Notes: generated by a model not told the origin, from the letters alone. 64,000 nucleotides of DNA from Scytolyngbya sp. HA4215-MV1 (GCA_019359045.1 JAHHIA010000020.1:1-64000), one strand, 5' to 3'. Positions 7,848 to 16,929 are shown, numbered from the stretch's first letter. Numbers and translations are program-made.

Positions 7848-8861
7848 ATGCATTCCAGAACATACAAAAAGCTTGTCGCCAAACAGTTCAGTCCAGATTT
7901 TCAGTTAGCGATCGCAATTGAAGAAGTCCCCATTCCCACGCCCAATTCCGATGAGATTCTAATTCGCAACAAATTTGCTGGCATCAATGCCGGATTTGAT
8001 ACCTTGCTTTGTCAGGGAACTATTCCCTACGTGAATCTTACTCCTCCGTTTGATCTGGGGGTTGAAGCTGTAGGCGAAGTGATAGCGATCGGTGACACGG
8101 TACCGAACTTTCGGGTAGGAGATGCGGTTGCAACCACGGTGCGAGGGGGAGGCTATCGGGAGTATCAAGTGATTCCTGCCCATCTTGCCTTTAAGGTTTC
8201 TGAGGCAATTCCAGAACTCCTTACCCTTATGCCAACGGGCATCTCGGCTCTTGTGGCGCTGGAGCAGGCGGGTGAGATGAAAAGTCAAGAAACTGTATTG
8301 GTCACAGCCGCCGCAGGCGGAACCGGACATATCGCGGTGCAGTTGGCAAAACTGGCGGGCAATCAGGTGATTGGTACCTGTAGCTCGGAAGCCAAAGCTC
8401 AACTTTTGCAAGAGTTAGGGTGCGATCGCATCATCAACTATCATCAAGAAGATCTGGACTCTGTTTTGCAACAGGAGTATCCGAAGGGCATCAATCTTGT
8501 GTTTGATTGCGTAGGTGGCGCAGTGTTCAATACCTGTGTTGAGCATTTAGCCGTGCGAGGACGGTTGGTGGTGGTTGGTTTTATCTCAGAATATGCCAAA
8601 GTGCCTCAGATCGTGTCACAGCCACGGATTTATCACAAGTTGTTCTGGAAAGCCGCTTCAGTTCGAGCGTTTCTCATGCCCCACTATGCAGAACACATGG
8701 TTGCGGCTCGCGATCGCCTACTCAACCTGTTCTACACCCGTAAAATTCGCGTTGCTATCAATCCAACCCCGTTCCATGGAATTGAATCAATTCCGATCGC
8801 AGTTCAATACCTCCTAAGTGGTAAGAATGTGGGTAAGGTTGTGGTTCAGTTTTATAGGTAG
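7848..8861 (+). CDS. NADPH-dependent enoyl/prostaglandin-type reductase (PTGR3/ZADH2-like MDR)
   Basis: 337 residues of the medium-chain dehydrogenase/reductase family. The N-terminal GroES-like domain ends near residue 130; the Rossmann part contains TAAAGGTGHIAVQLAKLAG, IGTCSSEAKAQLLQELGCDR and VFDCVGGAVFNTCVEHL. The match to the animal prostaglandin reductase 3 (ZADH2) pattern is close, including RLVVVGFISEY. No zinc ligands are evident. It should reduce an activated double bond with NADPH. It diverges from ridA with 128 bp between, and may belong to the same pathway as the upstream cluster. Confidence 0.8.
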   Translation: MHSRTYKKLVAKQFSPDFQLAIAIEEVPIPTPNSDEILIRNKFAGINAGFDTLLCQGTIPYVNLTPPFDLGVEAVGEVIAIGDTVPNFRVGDAVATTVRGGGYREYQVIPAHLAFKVSEAIPELLTLMPTGISALVALEQAGEMKSQETVLVTAAAGGTGHIAVQLAKLAGNQVIGTCSSEAKAQLLQELGCDRIINYHQEDLDSVLQQEYPKGINLVFDCVGGAVFNTCVEHLAVRGRLVVVGFISEYAKVPQIVSQPRIYHKLFWKAASVRAFLMPHYAEHMVAARDRLLNLFYTRKIRVAINPTPFHGIESIPIAVQYLLSGKNVGKVVVQFYR

Positions 8862-9099
8862 TCTTTTACCTATGTGGGTCGCGGGCAAATTTTGAGCGCA
8901 ACTTGCTCTGATTCATCTGATTAGCCCGTGACTTTATACCGTTTTAGAAAAAAAGCACTGGGCGGATGGTTCCAGTCGTTGGGTTAGCATTGGTGAATGC
9001 GAAGCTGGACAGGATACCCACAAGATTTGAAATGATTGAATGTGAAGAATCGATCATTGGGTTGAGAAGTTTCGTGGCTAACAAGCAGAGGGTAGAGGA

Positions 9100-9665
9100 A
9101 TGACGATCGCTGCCGAGCAAACAATTTGGACAGATGAAGCGTTCATGGCATTGCCAGAGGACGGACATCGATATGAATTGGTGAATGGGGAGTTAGTAGA
9201 CGTGGGCAATTCGGGGATGGAACATGGCTATATTGCCAGTAATCTAATGATTTTTTTAGGGGGATTTGTGCGCTCGCACAAGTTGGGGGTGATGTGTGAT
9301 TCCAGTACCGCTTTTGCGATGAAGGCAGGGAATAAGCGATCGACGGATATTTCTTTTATTGCCAAAGAACGACTACAGGGGATCAAGCGCCTGCCCAAAG
9401 GTTACTTTCAGGGTTCACCCGATCTGGCGGTGGAAATTCTCTCGCCTAACAATACGGTTGAGGAAATTCACGACAAAATTGTGGAGTATTTTGAAAACGG
9501 TTCTCGCCTGGTTTGGGTGATTCATCCCGACGAGCATTATGTGCTGGTTTATCACAGCCCCAGCCCGATCGTTTGTTGCGCTTGGAAGACTCATTGGAGG
9601 GAGAAGCGATCGTCCCTGGCTTTACGTTGCCGATCTCCGAATTATTAGCAGAACTGGAGTTTTGA
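9100..9665 (+). pseudogene. Uma2-family endonuclease (DUF820), frameshifted near the 3' end
   Basis: The open frame ends at 9648 with an unlikely C-terminus. The normal Uma2 ending is intact in the next frame: from about 9568 it reads PDRLLRLEDSLEGEAIVPGF and continues to LPISELLAELEF with a stop at 9663-9665. One base missing from a C run (AGCCCCAGCCCGAT) explains it. Before that, the PD-(D/E)XK-like core is present: YELVNGELVD, KRSTDISFI, PDLAVEILSPNNTVEEI and KIVEYFENGSRLVWVI. Uma2 proteins are very numerous in cyanobacteria and of unclear role. A sequencing error in the C run is an equally good explanation. Confidence 0.75.
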
Positions 9666-9708
9666 ACACAGACTTGTAAACTTTCTCTAAAACACTAAAT
9701 ATTATTTC

Positions 9709-10953
9709 TTAAGAAGAAGCATCTTTAGAATCGTATTCTTGCCTCACCTTCTCCAAAGGAATCTCATCAATAAAATAAGAGATCGCCGCTTGACCGAGAG
9801 CTTGAGTACCAGCGAAAGCGACTCCAGCAGAAATAATGCTACCAAAACCAGGTAGCAGCTTTACCAAGGATCTCGCAGTCTCTCTAAGGAGAAAGCCTGA
9901 TCCAACATTAATGCCAAATGCTGCTAGAAACTCTCCTGCTGCTTGCAACGATAATTCACGTCCTGAAATATAGCCAATGACTACAACCATTGCCAGTTGA
10001 ATTCCTGCTAGGACTGGTAGATCACTCATAGGGATTGGAGAAGTGGCAACAGTACTACAAGCAGCGCTACAAATATTTACGATATTTCCTGCAATTTTAC
10101 GTTGAAATTTACGAACTCTAGCAAGTCGAGCAAATGCTATATCTGGTCCCTTGGGCAACTCCTCTACTAGAAGTTCAGTAAGGCAATCAATATTCCAGCG
10201 CAGATCTCTATTTTTATCGGGTGTACCATCCTTTTCACGAAATCTAACAAACGCTGCTATTGGAATGACTTTTACAAAGTTATTATTCAAAGTTTTTCTA
10301 GACTGCAAGTGCTTACTAAGCACTTCAACAGCATGATTGATATTTTGATTCTTTTCCTCATCATCAGTAGGTAGTCTATTAATATCTGCTGGAGCAAGCT
10401 GATCACACTGTGTAAGGATACCTACAATGGGAGGGTTGTATTCATGAATTTCCTCAAGCTTCGCAATAATATCTTCAAAAACATTTAGAGATTCATTTAT
10501 TGCAGAGTCTACCTCCGTAGCTTTGCATAAAAATAGAACGATATCTGGGCATTTTTCGCGTATTGCTCCTAAGATGCTGGCTTGAGGAGTTTCAGATGAG
10601 TCCTCCTCTTGTGGTTTCCCCCCCTCTAAAATCCCTCTGGTATCAAGGATCTCTGCTTTCTTGCCATCTCGTTCGTATTCATACCACCTGGGTTTTCCTG
10701 TCTGCGCTTCAACTGCTCCAACTTTTGCAACTTGGGCATCAAAGATTGCATTAATTAAACTTGATTTTCCGGCACCCCGTCTTCCCACTACCATAAAACG
10801 AGGCGACCGGATATCTTCTACAAGGTGGAGTAGCTCGTTCAATTCCTTTTCTAAATGCTGCCTTAATGGAGGTGGAAGCTGAGAGACTTGTTCTAACAAT
10901 AATCTGATAAGGTCTGCGTAGCTTTCAAAGCCGTAGTCATCAACTGTAGTCAT
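9709..10953 (-). CDS. Dynamin/Era-like GTPase with C-terminal DUF697-type membrane region
   Basis: 414 residues. The GTPase domain shows Walker A GRRGAGKSSLINAIF (about 58-72), G3 in EILDTRGILEGG, and G4 as TQCDQL. The C-terminal part (about 290-400) is rich in Ala/Gly and hydrophobic helices (LPVLAGIQLAMVVVIGYISG; LLPGFGSIISAGVAFAG), as in the DUF697/YcjF group, suggesting membrane association. The role is not established. It stands alone between an Uma2 remnant and an EVE gene. It has fewer HIP1 sites than its surroundings, so acquisition by transfer is possible. Confidence 0.75.
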   Translation of the reverse strand: MTTVDDYGFESYADLIRLLLEQVSQLPPPLRQHLEKELNELLHLVEDIRSPRFMVVGRRGAGKSSLINAIFDAQVAKVGAVEAQTGKPRWYEYERDGKKAEILDTRGILEGGKPQEEDSSETPQASILGAIREKCPDIVLFLCKATEVDSAINESLNVFEDIIAKLEEIHEYNPPIVGILTQCDQLAPADINRLPTDDEEKNQNINHAVEVLSKHLQSRKTLNNNFVKVIPIAAFVRFREKDGTPDKNRDLRWNIDCLTELLVEELPKGPDIAFARLARVRKFQRKIAGNIVNICSAACSTVATSPIPMSDLPVLAGIQLAMVVVIGYISGRELSLQAAGEFLAAFGINVGSGFLLRETARSLVKLLPGFGSIISAGVAFAGTQALGQAAISYFIDEIPLEKVRQEYDSKDASS

Positions 10954-11089
10954 AGTTTTAAGTGTGGCGTTAACTACAAATCAATATTCCCGAGCACAAC
11001 TACTCAAACTAACTTCACCCTGAAAGCTTTCAGATAGCTATGAGGTGGTACTCTCACAGAATACTCTCAGCACAACGATTAGACTAACT

Positions 11090-11554
11090 CTATTTAGAGT
11101 ATTTCCTGCCTGAATTAATTAACTTTTCAGCAACCTCTCCAGGCACAGGCATCACCGAAAGTCGGTTACCTTGACGAACAACCAGCAATTCATCGGGACT
11201 AAATTGTTGACGGAGATCATCCAAAGTCACCATCTGGGGAAACGCTTCGACAAATTCTACTTCCACCGTATGCCAGCGGGGATTCTCCTTCGGAGATTTT
11301 GGATCGTAGTATTTACTCGCGGGATCAAACTGAGTAGGATCAACCAAATTGGGTTGTGACACTTTCGCCAACCCAACAATGCCGGGAGGAACTGTGTTGG
11401 AGTGATAGAAAAATACCAGATCCCCAGGCACCATTGACTTCAAAAAATTGCGGGCTTGGTAGTTGCGAACCCCATCCCAAATCGTGGTGCGATCGCGTTC
11501 CAGATCGACAATACTGTAAGCGTCAGGTTCAGATTTGACAAGCCAGTAATTCAT
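11090..11554 (-). CDS. EVE domain-containing protein
   Basis: 154 residues, a single EVE domain from end to end: MNYWLVKSEPDAYSIVDL, TIWDGVRNYQARNFLKSMVPGD, VFFYHSNTVPPGIVGLAKV and NPRWHTVEVEFVE. The EVE fold is related to PUA and YTH domains and binds modified bases in DNA or RNA. It is followed 15 bp upstream on the same strand by ispD, so the two may share a transcript. Confidence 0.85.
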   Translation of the reverse strand: MNYWLVKSEPDAYSIVDLERDRTTIWDGVRNYQARNFLKSMVPGDLVFFYHSNTVPPGIVGLAKVSQPNLVDPTQFDPASKYYDPKSPKENPRWHTVEVEFVEAFPQMVTLDDLRQQFSPDELLVVRQGNRLSVMPVPGEVAEKLINSGRKYSK

Positions 11555-11569
11555 ACAACCATCACCTCA

Positions 11570-12259
11570 TCACCCCTTTCCGGTTCGCTGGCGCAAAATA
11601 AACTCAGCGATCGTCAAATCAACGGGAGTCGTTACTTTCAAGTTCGTTTCTTCGCCTTCCACGATCTGTACAGGCAATCCGCATTTCTCAAATAGCGCTG
11701 CATCATCCGTAACTTCCCAACCCTGACGTAATCCCTCGTCATGGCATTGTTGCAACGCTTCTACCTCAAACCCCTGGGGCGTTTGTGCTGCCCAAAGTTG
11801 ACGACGATCGGGCGTACTTTGGACGATCCGCTGCCCATCCACAATTTTGATCGTGTCTTTCACGGGAACTGCCGCAATCAGACCAGAACAAGTCTGAAGT
11901 GCATCAGAGCAACGATCGAACAAATCAGGCGTAGCCAGGCAACGGGCACCATCATGGATCAACACCCGCTCAGCGATCGCGGGGAGTCCCTGCAAACCCC
12001 GATAAACCGACTCCTGACGTGTTGCACCTCCAGGGATAAAATGCACCATCTTACTCATGCCCAAACCAACCACAATCTCTTTGAAATCTTGCCAATCACC
12101 CGGTTGACCAATGATGCCAATCCAGCGAATGTGGCGAGATGTTTTGGCAGCCAGCAATGTCCAAGCAAGAATTGGCTTACCCATGACATCCAACAGCAGT
12201 TTGTTGCGACTGCTGCCCATTCTGCGTCCGCTGCCTGCTGCTGGAATGAGTAAGTACAC
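11570..12259 (-). CDS. ispD: 2-C-methyl-D-erythritol 4-phosphate cytidylyltransferase
   Basis: 229 residues. The nucleotide-binding start LLIPAAGSGRRMGSSRNKLLLDVMG, HDGARCLATPDLFDRC, AAVPVKDTIKIV, QTPQGFEVEAL and EVTDDAALFEKCG are all as expected. It makes CDP-methylerythritol from MEP and CTP in the plastid-type isoprenoid pathway, which supplies carotenoids and the phytyl tail of chlorophyll. It lies 12 bp downstream of nadE on the same strand. Confidence 0.93.
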   Translation of the reverse strand: MYLLIPAAGSGRRMGSSRNKLLLDVMGKPILAWTLLAAKTSRHIRWIGIIGQPGDWQDFKEIVVGLGMSKMVHFIPGGATRQESVYRGLQGLPAIAERVLIHDGARCLATPDLFDRCSDALQTCSGLIAAVPVKDTIKIVDGQRIVQSTPDRRQLWAAQTPQGFEVEALQQCHDEGLRQGWEVTDDAALFEKCGLPVQIVEGEETNLKVTTPVDLTIAEFILRQRTGKG

Positions 12260-12271
12260 GACACCACCTCT

Positions 12272-14092
12272 TCAATCACTCGTCGCGACCCATTTGCTGG
12301 CGATCGGCATCCGCCAACCCATGCCAAAGGCTCGATCGGTGACTTTGAGCACTGGGGGAGCCTGTCGTCGCTTGAACTCAGCTCGTGTAACGAGCTTAAC
12401 TACTTTGTTTACTGTAGCCGCATTATGCCCCGCCGAAACAACTTGTGCTGGGGATTGGTGGTCGTGAATCAGACGATGCAAAATATCGTCCAGGATGTCG
12501 TAAGCGGGCAACGAATCCTGATCCACTTGACCAGGTTTGAGTTCGGCGCTAGGCGCTTTGGTGAGAATGTTGGTAGGGATGATTTCGGATTTCGGATTTC
12601 GATCGGATTTTGGATTTTGGATAGCGCTTTGTGCTGCTTCACTAAAGGATGTTGGCTTCGGAGACGAGTTCAACCCAAACTCTAAAATTGACGACCCAAA
12701 ATTTGTGTTAAGCCATTGGCAAATGGAGTAGACGCGCGTTTTAGGAACATCTGCGATCGCGGCTAAACCACCATTCATATCGCCATAGAGCGTACAGTAG
12801 CCCACCGCCATTTCGGACTTGTTGCCTGTAGAAAGGAGCAAGTAGCCAAATTTGTTGGCGATCGCCATTAGCAGATTGCCCCGAATCCGAGATTGGATAT
12901 TCTCCTCCGCAATGCCAAAAGACGTGCCTGCAAAAAGATCTGCCAGGGTGCGATCGTAGCCCTGCATCAGTTCCCCAATTGGCAAGGTTTGGGTCTGGAT
13001 ACCCAGGTTTTCTGCCAGTACCAGCGCATCATTGACCGAGTGATCGGAGCTGTAGGGAGAAGGCATCAGCACCCCCAACACATTGTCTGCACCGAGCGCC
13101 GCTGCCGCGATCGCCGCCACCAATGCCGAGTCAATGCCCCCACTTAACCCAATCACCGCTTTGTGGAAACCACACTTGCGGGCATAGTCACATACCCCCA
13201 ATACTAGTGCTGCCCAGATCTCCGCATCCAAATCATGCGGTAATGGGGCGATTGTCGTAGGCGTAGCTGGCACTAAATCTTTTTTCTCAGGATGGTATTC
13301 AACGATCGTCAAGTCAGTTGCAAACGATCGCGATCGACAAACCACCTCACCGGCACGATTAAACGCCACACTGTTGCCATCAAAAATCAAATCATCATTG
13401 CCCCCCACCTGATTGGCATAGATCACCGGTTGGTGAAAGCGCGTGGCACTATGATGCAACATCGCTTCCCGCACCGCCTGTTTGCCAGCACTATAGGGAG
13501 ACGCAGACAGGTTAATTGTCAAATCCACCCCCTGTTGCGCCAAATCGGAGAACGGATTAATCGCATAACTGCGCTTGCCCCAAAACTCTTCATCATTCCA
13601 GAGATCCTCGCAAATCGTTACCCCAATATGGATCGACCTCCCCGCATCCCCTGTATTACCAAGGCTCAGGATGAAGTGATTGACCTCCCGCCCCGGCTCA
13701 AAATAGCGATCTTCGTCGAACACATCGTAGGTAGGCAAAAGCCGCTTATGAAAGATCTGCTGAACTTTGCCATTTTCTAGCAGTGCCACGCTGTTGAAGA
13801 GGGGCTTGCCACCTTCTTGGGGAGATTTGTTGTTTGGGTCTACGGTGCCAACCAGCACGGCGAGTTGGGTAGGCAAAGCTTGCGCCAATTGTTGCAAAGT
13901 GGTTGCCATTGACTCGACAAAACTGGGGTCCATGAGCAAATCGCGCGGGGGATAGCCACACAGAGAAAGCTCTGGAGTCAGTAAGAGACGGACATTTTGC
14001 GCGGCAGCTTGTTGCGCGGCGGTCAAAATTTGCTGGGCATTGCCTGCCAGGTCACCGATCGTAGGGTTGAGTTGAGCGATCGCAATTTTCAT
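12272..14092 (-). CDS. nadE: Glutamine-dependent NAD synthetase, with a repeat-derived insertion
   Basis: 606 residues: an N-terminal glutaminase domain of nitrilase fold (Glu in LTPELSLCGYPPRDLL, Lys in FHKRLLPTYDVFDED, Cys in VTICEDLWNDEE) and a C-terminal synthetase with the P-loop GLSGGIDSALVAAIAAAALG. It amidates nicotinate adenine dinucleotide to NAD. At about residues 470-510, just before the conserved IPTNILTKAPSAELKPGQVD, about 40 extra residues are present; part (QNPKSDRNPKSEI) is encoded by tandem short repeats at 12581-12622. The frame is kept, so the enzyme is probably active, with a surface loop. Confidence 0.93.
   Translation of the reverse strand: MKIAIAQLNPTIGDLAGNAQQILTAAQQAAAQNVRLLLTPELSLCGYPPRDLLMDPSFVESMATTLQQLAQALPTQLAVLVGTVDPNNKSPQEGGKPLFNSVALLENGKVQQIFHKRLLPTYDVFDEDRYFEPGREVNHFILSLGNTGDAGRSIHIGVTICEDLWNDEEFWGKRSYAINPFSDLAQQGVDLTINLSASPYSAGKQAVREAMLHHSATRFHQPVIYANQVGGNDDLIFDGNSVAFNRAGEVVCRSRSFATDLTIVEYHPEKKDLVPATPTTIAPLPHDLDAEIWAALVLGVCDYARKCGFHKAVIGLSGGIDSALVAAIAAAALGADNVLGVLMPSPYSSDHSVNDALVLAENLGIQTQTLPIGELMQGYDRTLADLFAGTSFGIAEENIQSRIRGNLLMAIANKFGYLLLSTGNKSEMAVGYCTLYGDMNGGLAAIADVPKTRVYSICQWLNTNFGSSILEFGLNSSPKPTSFSEAAQSAIQNPKSDRNPKSEIIPTNILTKAPSAELKPGQVDQDSLPAYDILDDILHRLIHDHQSPAQVVSAGHNAATVNKVVKLVTRAEFKRRQAPPVLKVTDRAFGMGWRMPIASKWVATSD
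12581..12622. repeat. Short tandem repeats (STRR type) inside nadE
   Basis: Copies of GATTTCG and GATTTTG/GGATTTT run in tandem: GATTTCGGATTTCGGATTTC, GATCGGATTTTGGATTTTGG. Heptad-based short tandemly repeated repetitive sequences are common between genes in filamentous cyanobacteria. This one lies inside the coding frame of nadE and does not break it. Confidence 0.8.
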
Positions 14093-14111
14093 AAAAGTGT
14101 TGGGTAGAAAT

Positions 14112-14909
14112 TCAGGAGGTAGACTTTAGTTTGATCTGAACCGTTTTATCCGTTTTTCGAGTTTCAAAAATGCCCACTTCTCGAACTAAATCACTTAACT
14201 TCTTACAGCCATAGTTACGGGGATCAAAAGACGAAGATAACTTGGTTAGTTGGGTGCCAAAGGGACCGAGATGTACCCATTCATCTTCATCGTCTGTTAG
14301 GGCTTCATAAGCATCTTTCAAAAGACTCAATAGATTGCGATTATTTTTAATTTTTTGATTATCTTTATTGGTCGTTTTGTTACTAGAAGAACTCTTGGGA
14401 TCAGCTTTGTCACTAATCACATTATCTTTTATTAAATGGGTCTCATTCGTCGATTCTAATTGTTCCAAAATTTCTGTATAAATAAATCGATCGCAAGCAC
14501 TAACAAACGCTTCTGGGGTTTTTCGTTCACCAAATCCATAAACGATTAATCCAGATTCTCGAATTCGGCTAGCTAATCGAGTAAAGTCGCTATCACTGGA
14601 AACAATGCAAAAACCGTCAAAGTTTTTGGTATAGAGCAAATCCATTGCATCAATAATCAGCGCACTATCGGTAGAGTTTTTGCCCGTCGTATAACCAAAT
14701 TGTTGAATCGGTTGAATTGCAAATTTATTCAATCGATCTTTCCATCGACTCAGTTGAGAACCTGTCCAATCACCATAAATTCGTTTGACATGAGCGGTGC
14801 CATATTTGGCAACTTCTTTCAGTAATGGCTCAATCAAATTTGAGTTGGCGTTATCTGCATCAATTAAAACGGCAAGCCGATCGGATTTAGATTGAGCCTC
14901 TCCTCTCAT
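14112..14909 (-). CDS. NYN-domain nuclease with C-terminal OST-HTH/LOTUS domain
   Basis: 265 residues. The NYN (PIN-like) domain covers about 10-155 with acidic metal sites in LAVLIDADNANSN, STDSALIIDAMDLLY and [20 protein letters not shown] polar Ser/Lys/Asn linker (about 170-190) leads to an OST-HTH/LOTUS-like domain (about 192-262: LLSLLKDAYEALTDDEDEW, LSSSFDPRNYGCKKLSDLV). NYN domains cut RNA; LOTUS domains bind RNA. The start overlaps the hepT stop by four bases (ATGA), so it is translated with the hepT-mntA pair. This contextual link suggests a role in RNA-targeting stress or defence, but this is inference. Confidence 0.8.
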   Translation of the reverse strand: MRGEAQSKSDRLAVLIDADNANSNLIEPLLKEVAKYGTAHVKRIYGDWTGSQLSRWKDRLNKFAIQPIQQFGYTTGKNSTDSALIIDAMDLLYTKNFDGFCIVSSDSDFTRLASRIRESGLIVYGFGERKTPEAFVSACDRFIYTEILEQLESTNETHLIKDNVISDKADPKSSSSNKTTNKDNQKIKNNRNLLSLLKDAYEALTDDEDEWVHLGPFGTQLTKLSSSFDPRNYGCKKLSDLVREVGIFETRKTDKTVQIKLKSTS

Positions 14910-15250
14910 ATTTCTTCTCCAGAGTCGTTTAAGATTTCACTAATTTTTTCCTTGAAATCTGGCAAGCTCTGTTCGATAATATTCCAAACTTCATGATTAT
15001 CCACGTAGATGTAATCATGAATTAATACATCACGGAATCCTGCGATTTGTCTCCATGGAACATTGGGATTGGCTTGCTTAAAGGCAAGTGATAGCCTTTT
15101 AGTTGCTTCTCCAATAATTTCAAAATTTCTGATTACAGCATCTTGAATAATCTGATTTCCCAAGAAAGCTTCTCGTCCACTAATTGTGTAATTTTCAATC
15201 CGAGAAATACATTCCAGAATATCGCTAAGATAATCATTGTCATTTCTCAT
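14906..15250 (-). CDS. hepT: HepT-like HEPN toxin (DUF86)
   Basis: 114 residues, full length for HepT. The HEPN active motif is present as GFRDVLIHDYIYVD (R73-x4-H78-x-Y80). In characterised type VII systems HepT is a tRNA-targeting RNase whose toxicity is removed when MntA adds AMP groups to the Tyr of this motif. The antitoxin gene overlaps its start by four bases upstream, and the NYN gene overlaps its stop. Confidence 0.85.
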   Translation of the reverse strand: MRNDNDYLSDILECISRIENYTISGREAFLGNQIIQDAVIRNFEIIGEATKRLSLAFKQANPNVPWRQIAGFRDVLIHDYIYVDNHEVWNIIEQSLPDFKEKISEILNDSGEEI

Positions 15251-15537
15251 AAGAAAATCGCTTCCTTTAGTACTCGCTTACGGATGGACTCACGTAAATT
15301 CTCAAGCTTGGCAACATCAATTTTTCGACCTAACAAATCCTCTAAATCCTGAATTAATCCGATTCGATCCAATAAGCTACGACATGGCTCAATTTCTACC
15401 AAAAAATCAACATCACTGTCTTCTCGCGCTTCTCCACGGGCAACTGAGCCAAAAACTCTCACATTGTAAGCGCCGTGTTTGGCTGCGATCGCCAAAATCT
15501 CTTCCCGTTTGTCTTGCAATAATTCCTCAATTCCCAT
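15247..15537 (-). CDS. mntA: MntA-like minimal nucleotidyltransferase antitoxin
   Basis: 96 residues. The minimal nucleotidyltransferase motif GSVARGEAREDSDVDF (residues 30-45) has both metal-binding Asp residues, D42 and D44. In HepT-MntA pairs this enzyme AMPylates the HEPN toxin. It is the first gene of a three-gene overlapping operon with hepT and the NYN nuclease. A GCGATCGC site lies inside it, so the operon has been resident long enough to carry host-like HIP1 sequence. Confidence 0.85.
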   Translation of the reverse strand: MGIEELLQDKREEILAIAAKHGAYNVRVFGSVARGEAREDSDVDFLVEIEPCRSLLDRIGLIQDLEDLLGRKIDVAKLENLRESIRKRVLKEAIFL

Positions 15538-15619
15538 CCCTCAATCTCCATCAATCAAAACAACTCGCCATCAATTTTCAAAACTCGAAATTCAAATCCT
15601 TAAATGCTTAATTCTTAAT

Positions 15620-16366
15620 TCAAATAAATACCAATGGTTTATCCTTTAATGGTGCAAATGCATCGGCATCAAAGCGATAAAGACTGGCTGGACGGCCCGC
15701 TCCACGCGAAACTTTGACTCCAGTATCACAAAGAAATCCCAGTTTCAAAAGGCGCGATCGAAAATTGGAATAGTCAGAAAATCCTTCGCCTAAAACGGTG
15801 GTATAAAGCTGGTAGAGATCATTGAGCGTAAACACATCGGGTAATACATCAAACGCGACCGGACTGTATTCCAACTTATTCCGCAAGCGACGATGTCCAT
15901 ATTCCAAAATTTGGTGATGGTCGAACGCTAAATCAGGCAACTGATCTAACGGATACCAGGCAATGCCACTCACCCCATCGGCAATCAACTCGGCTTCGGC
16001 AAATCGTACCAGGGCAAAGTAGCTAACCGATAGATAGCGCACCCCATAGCTTTCCGGTGATTCACGCGGATCGCGTTCTGGCCCGCCAAACGTATAAAGC
16101 TGCTCCAGATAGAGGTTCTTGGCTCGAATTTTTTCTGCCAGAATTCGATAGGCTGCACCTTCCAGCGATTCTCCCTGACGCACCAAGGTGCCCGGTAAAC
16201 TCCAATGTCCCAGATGGGGTTCTTCATGGCGCATCACCAGCAACACCAGTAAGCGATTTTGGTCGGTGTCCACCGAAAAAATCACATTGTCAACGCCTAC
16301 TTTGAAGTCGGCAAGGGCCCGCTTATTTAGCGAGTTGGCAGTCTTTCTCTGGGTGCGTCCTGACAT
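15620..16366 (-). CDS. nrtR: NrtR-like Nudix-related transcription regulator of NAD metabolism
   Basis: 248 residues: a Nudix domain (about 20-150) and a C-terminal winged helix (about 165-245: DVFTLNDLYQLYTTVLGEGF, NFRSRLLKLGFL, GRPASLYRFD). The Nudix box region reads GTLVRQGESLEGAAYRILAE and then K, with REUxEE altered to RILAEK, so hydrolysis is probably lost, as in NrtR repressors that sense ADP-ribose. Its start overlaps the 3' end of nadD by 40 bp, and pncB lies upstream on the same strand, which supports a role in controlling NAD genes. The operator was not identified. Confidence 0.8.
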   Translation of the reverse strand: MSGRTQRKTANSLNKRALADFKVGVDNVIFSVDTDQNRLLVLLVMRHEEPHLGHWSLPGTLVRQGESLEGAAYRILAEKIRAKNLYLEQLYTFGGPERDPRESPESYGVRYLSVSYFALVRFAEAELIADGVSGIAWYPLDQLPDLAFDHHQILEYGHRRLRNKLEYSPVAFDVLPDVFTLNDLYQLYTTVLGEGFSDYSNFRSRLLKLGFLCDTGVKVSRGAGRPASLYRFDADAFAPLKDKPLVFI

Positions 16367-16926
16367 GTGTATAGTTGTTCCCGCTGGATATAAGCCTCAA
16401 CTGGAGGCGCAATGCCCTCCAAATCCTGGTTTGCCCGGTATGCGGTAGAAGAAACATCGGGTCCTGTCAGATCAGCGATCGCCACCTCTGCCCCCAACTG
16501 CCGTAGCTCAGAGAGGTTAACCTCCTGCAATGGATAGCCCGGTCGCGGCACCACCAACAGCTTCACCTGTTGCAACAGATCCTCAACTTGATACCATTGG
16601 GGCAACTGGGCAACCAGATCAGAACCAATGACCAGGGTTAGTTCCGCATCCTGCCACCAGCTTTTGGCACGCTCTACCGTCATTAATGTCCGGGGATGGC
16701 TTAATTCTGGCTCAAGACTGATGTTATGGCGCGGTGGATCGATCGCTTCGATCAACAACCGTAACATGGTCATCCGGTGTTCCAGAAGCGTTTGATGCGA
16801 TTTGAAAGGATTGTTCGCAGCCCAGACTGCAACCCAGTCATACCGTTGTGCCAACCAGTTCAAAATCGACTGGTGCCCGGTAGTCGGTGGATCAGCGCTG
16901 GTTCCGAAAAGGGCAACGTTGAACAT
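16327..16926 (-). CDS. nadD: Nicotinate-nucleotide adenylyltransferase
   Basis: 199 residues. The nucleotidyltransferase motif appears as ALFGTSADPPTTGHQSIL (T/HxGH), followed by AANNPFKSH, LVIGSDLVAQLPQWYQ and the C-terminal DVSSTAYR (the SSTxxR motif). It converts nicotinate mononucleotide to NaAD. It lies between pncB (101 bp upstream) and nrtR (40 bp overlap), and nadE nearby completes the route to NAD. The C-terminal tail of about 20 residues runs over the nrtR start. Confidence 0.88.
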   Translation of the reverse strand: MFNVALFGTSADPPTTGHQSILNWLAQRYDWVAVWAANNPFKSHQTLLEHRMTMLRLLIEAIDPPRHNISLEPELSHPRTLMTVERAKSWWQDAELTLVIGSDLVAQLPQWYQVEDLLQQVKLLVVPRPGYPLQEVNLSELRQLGAEVAIADLTGPDVSSTAYRANQDLEGIAPPVEAYIQREQLYTCQDAPRERLPTR

Positions 16927-16929
16927 GAG

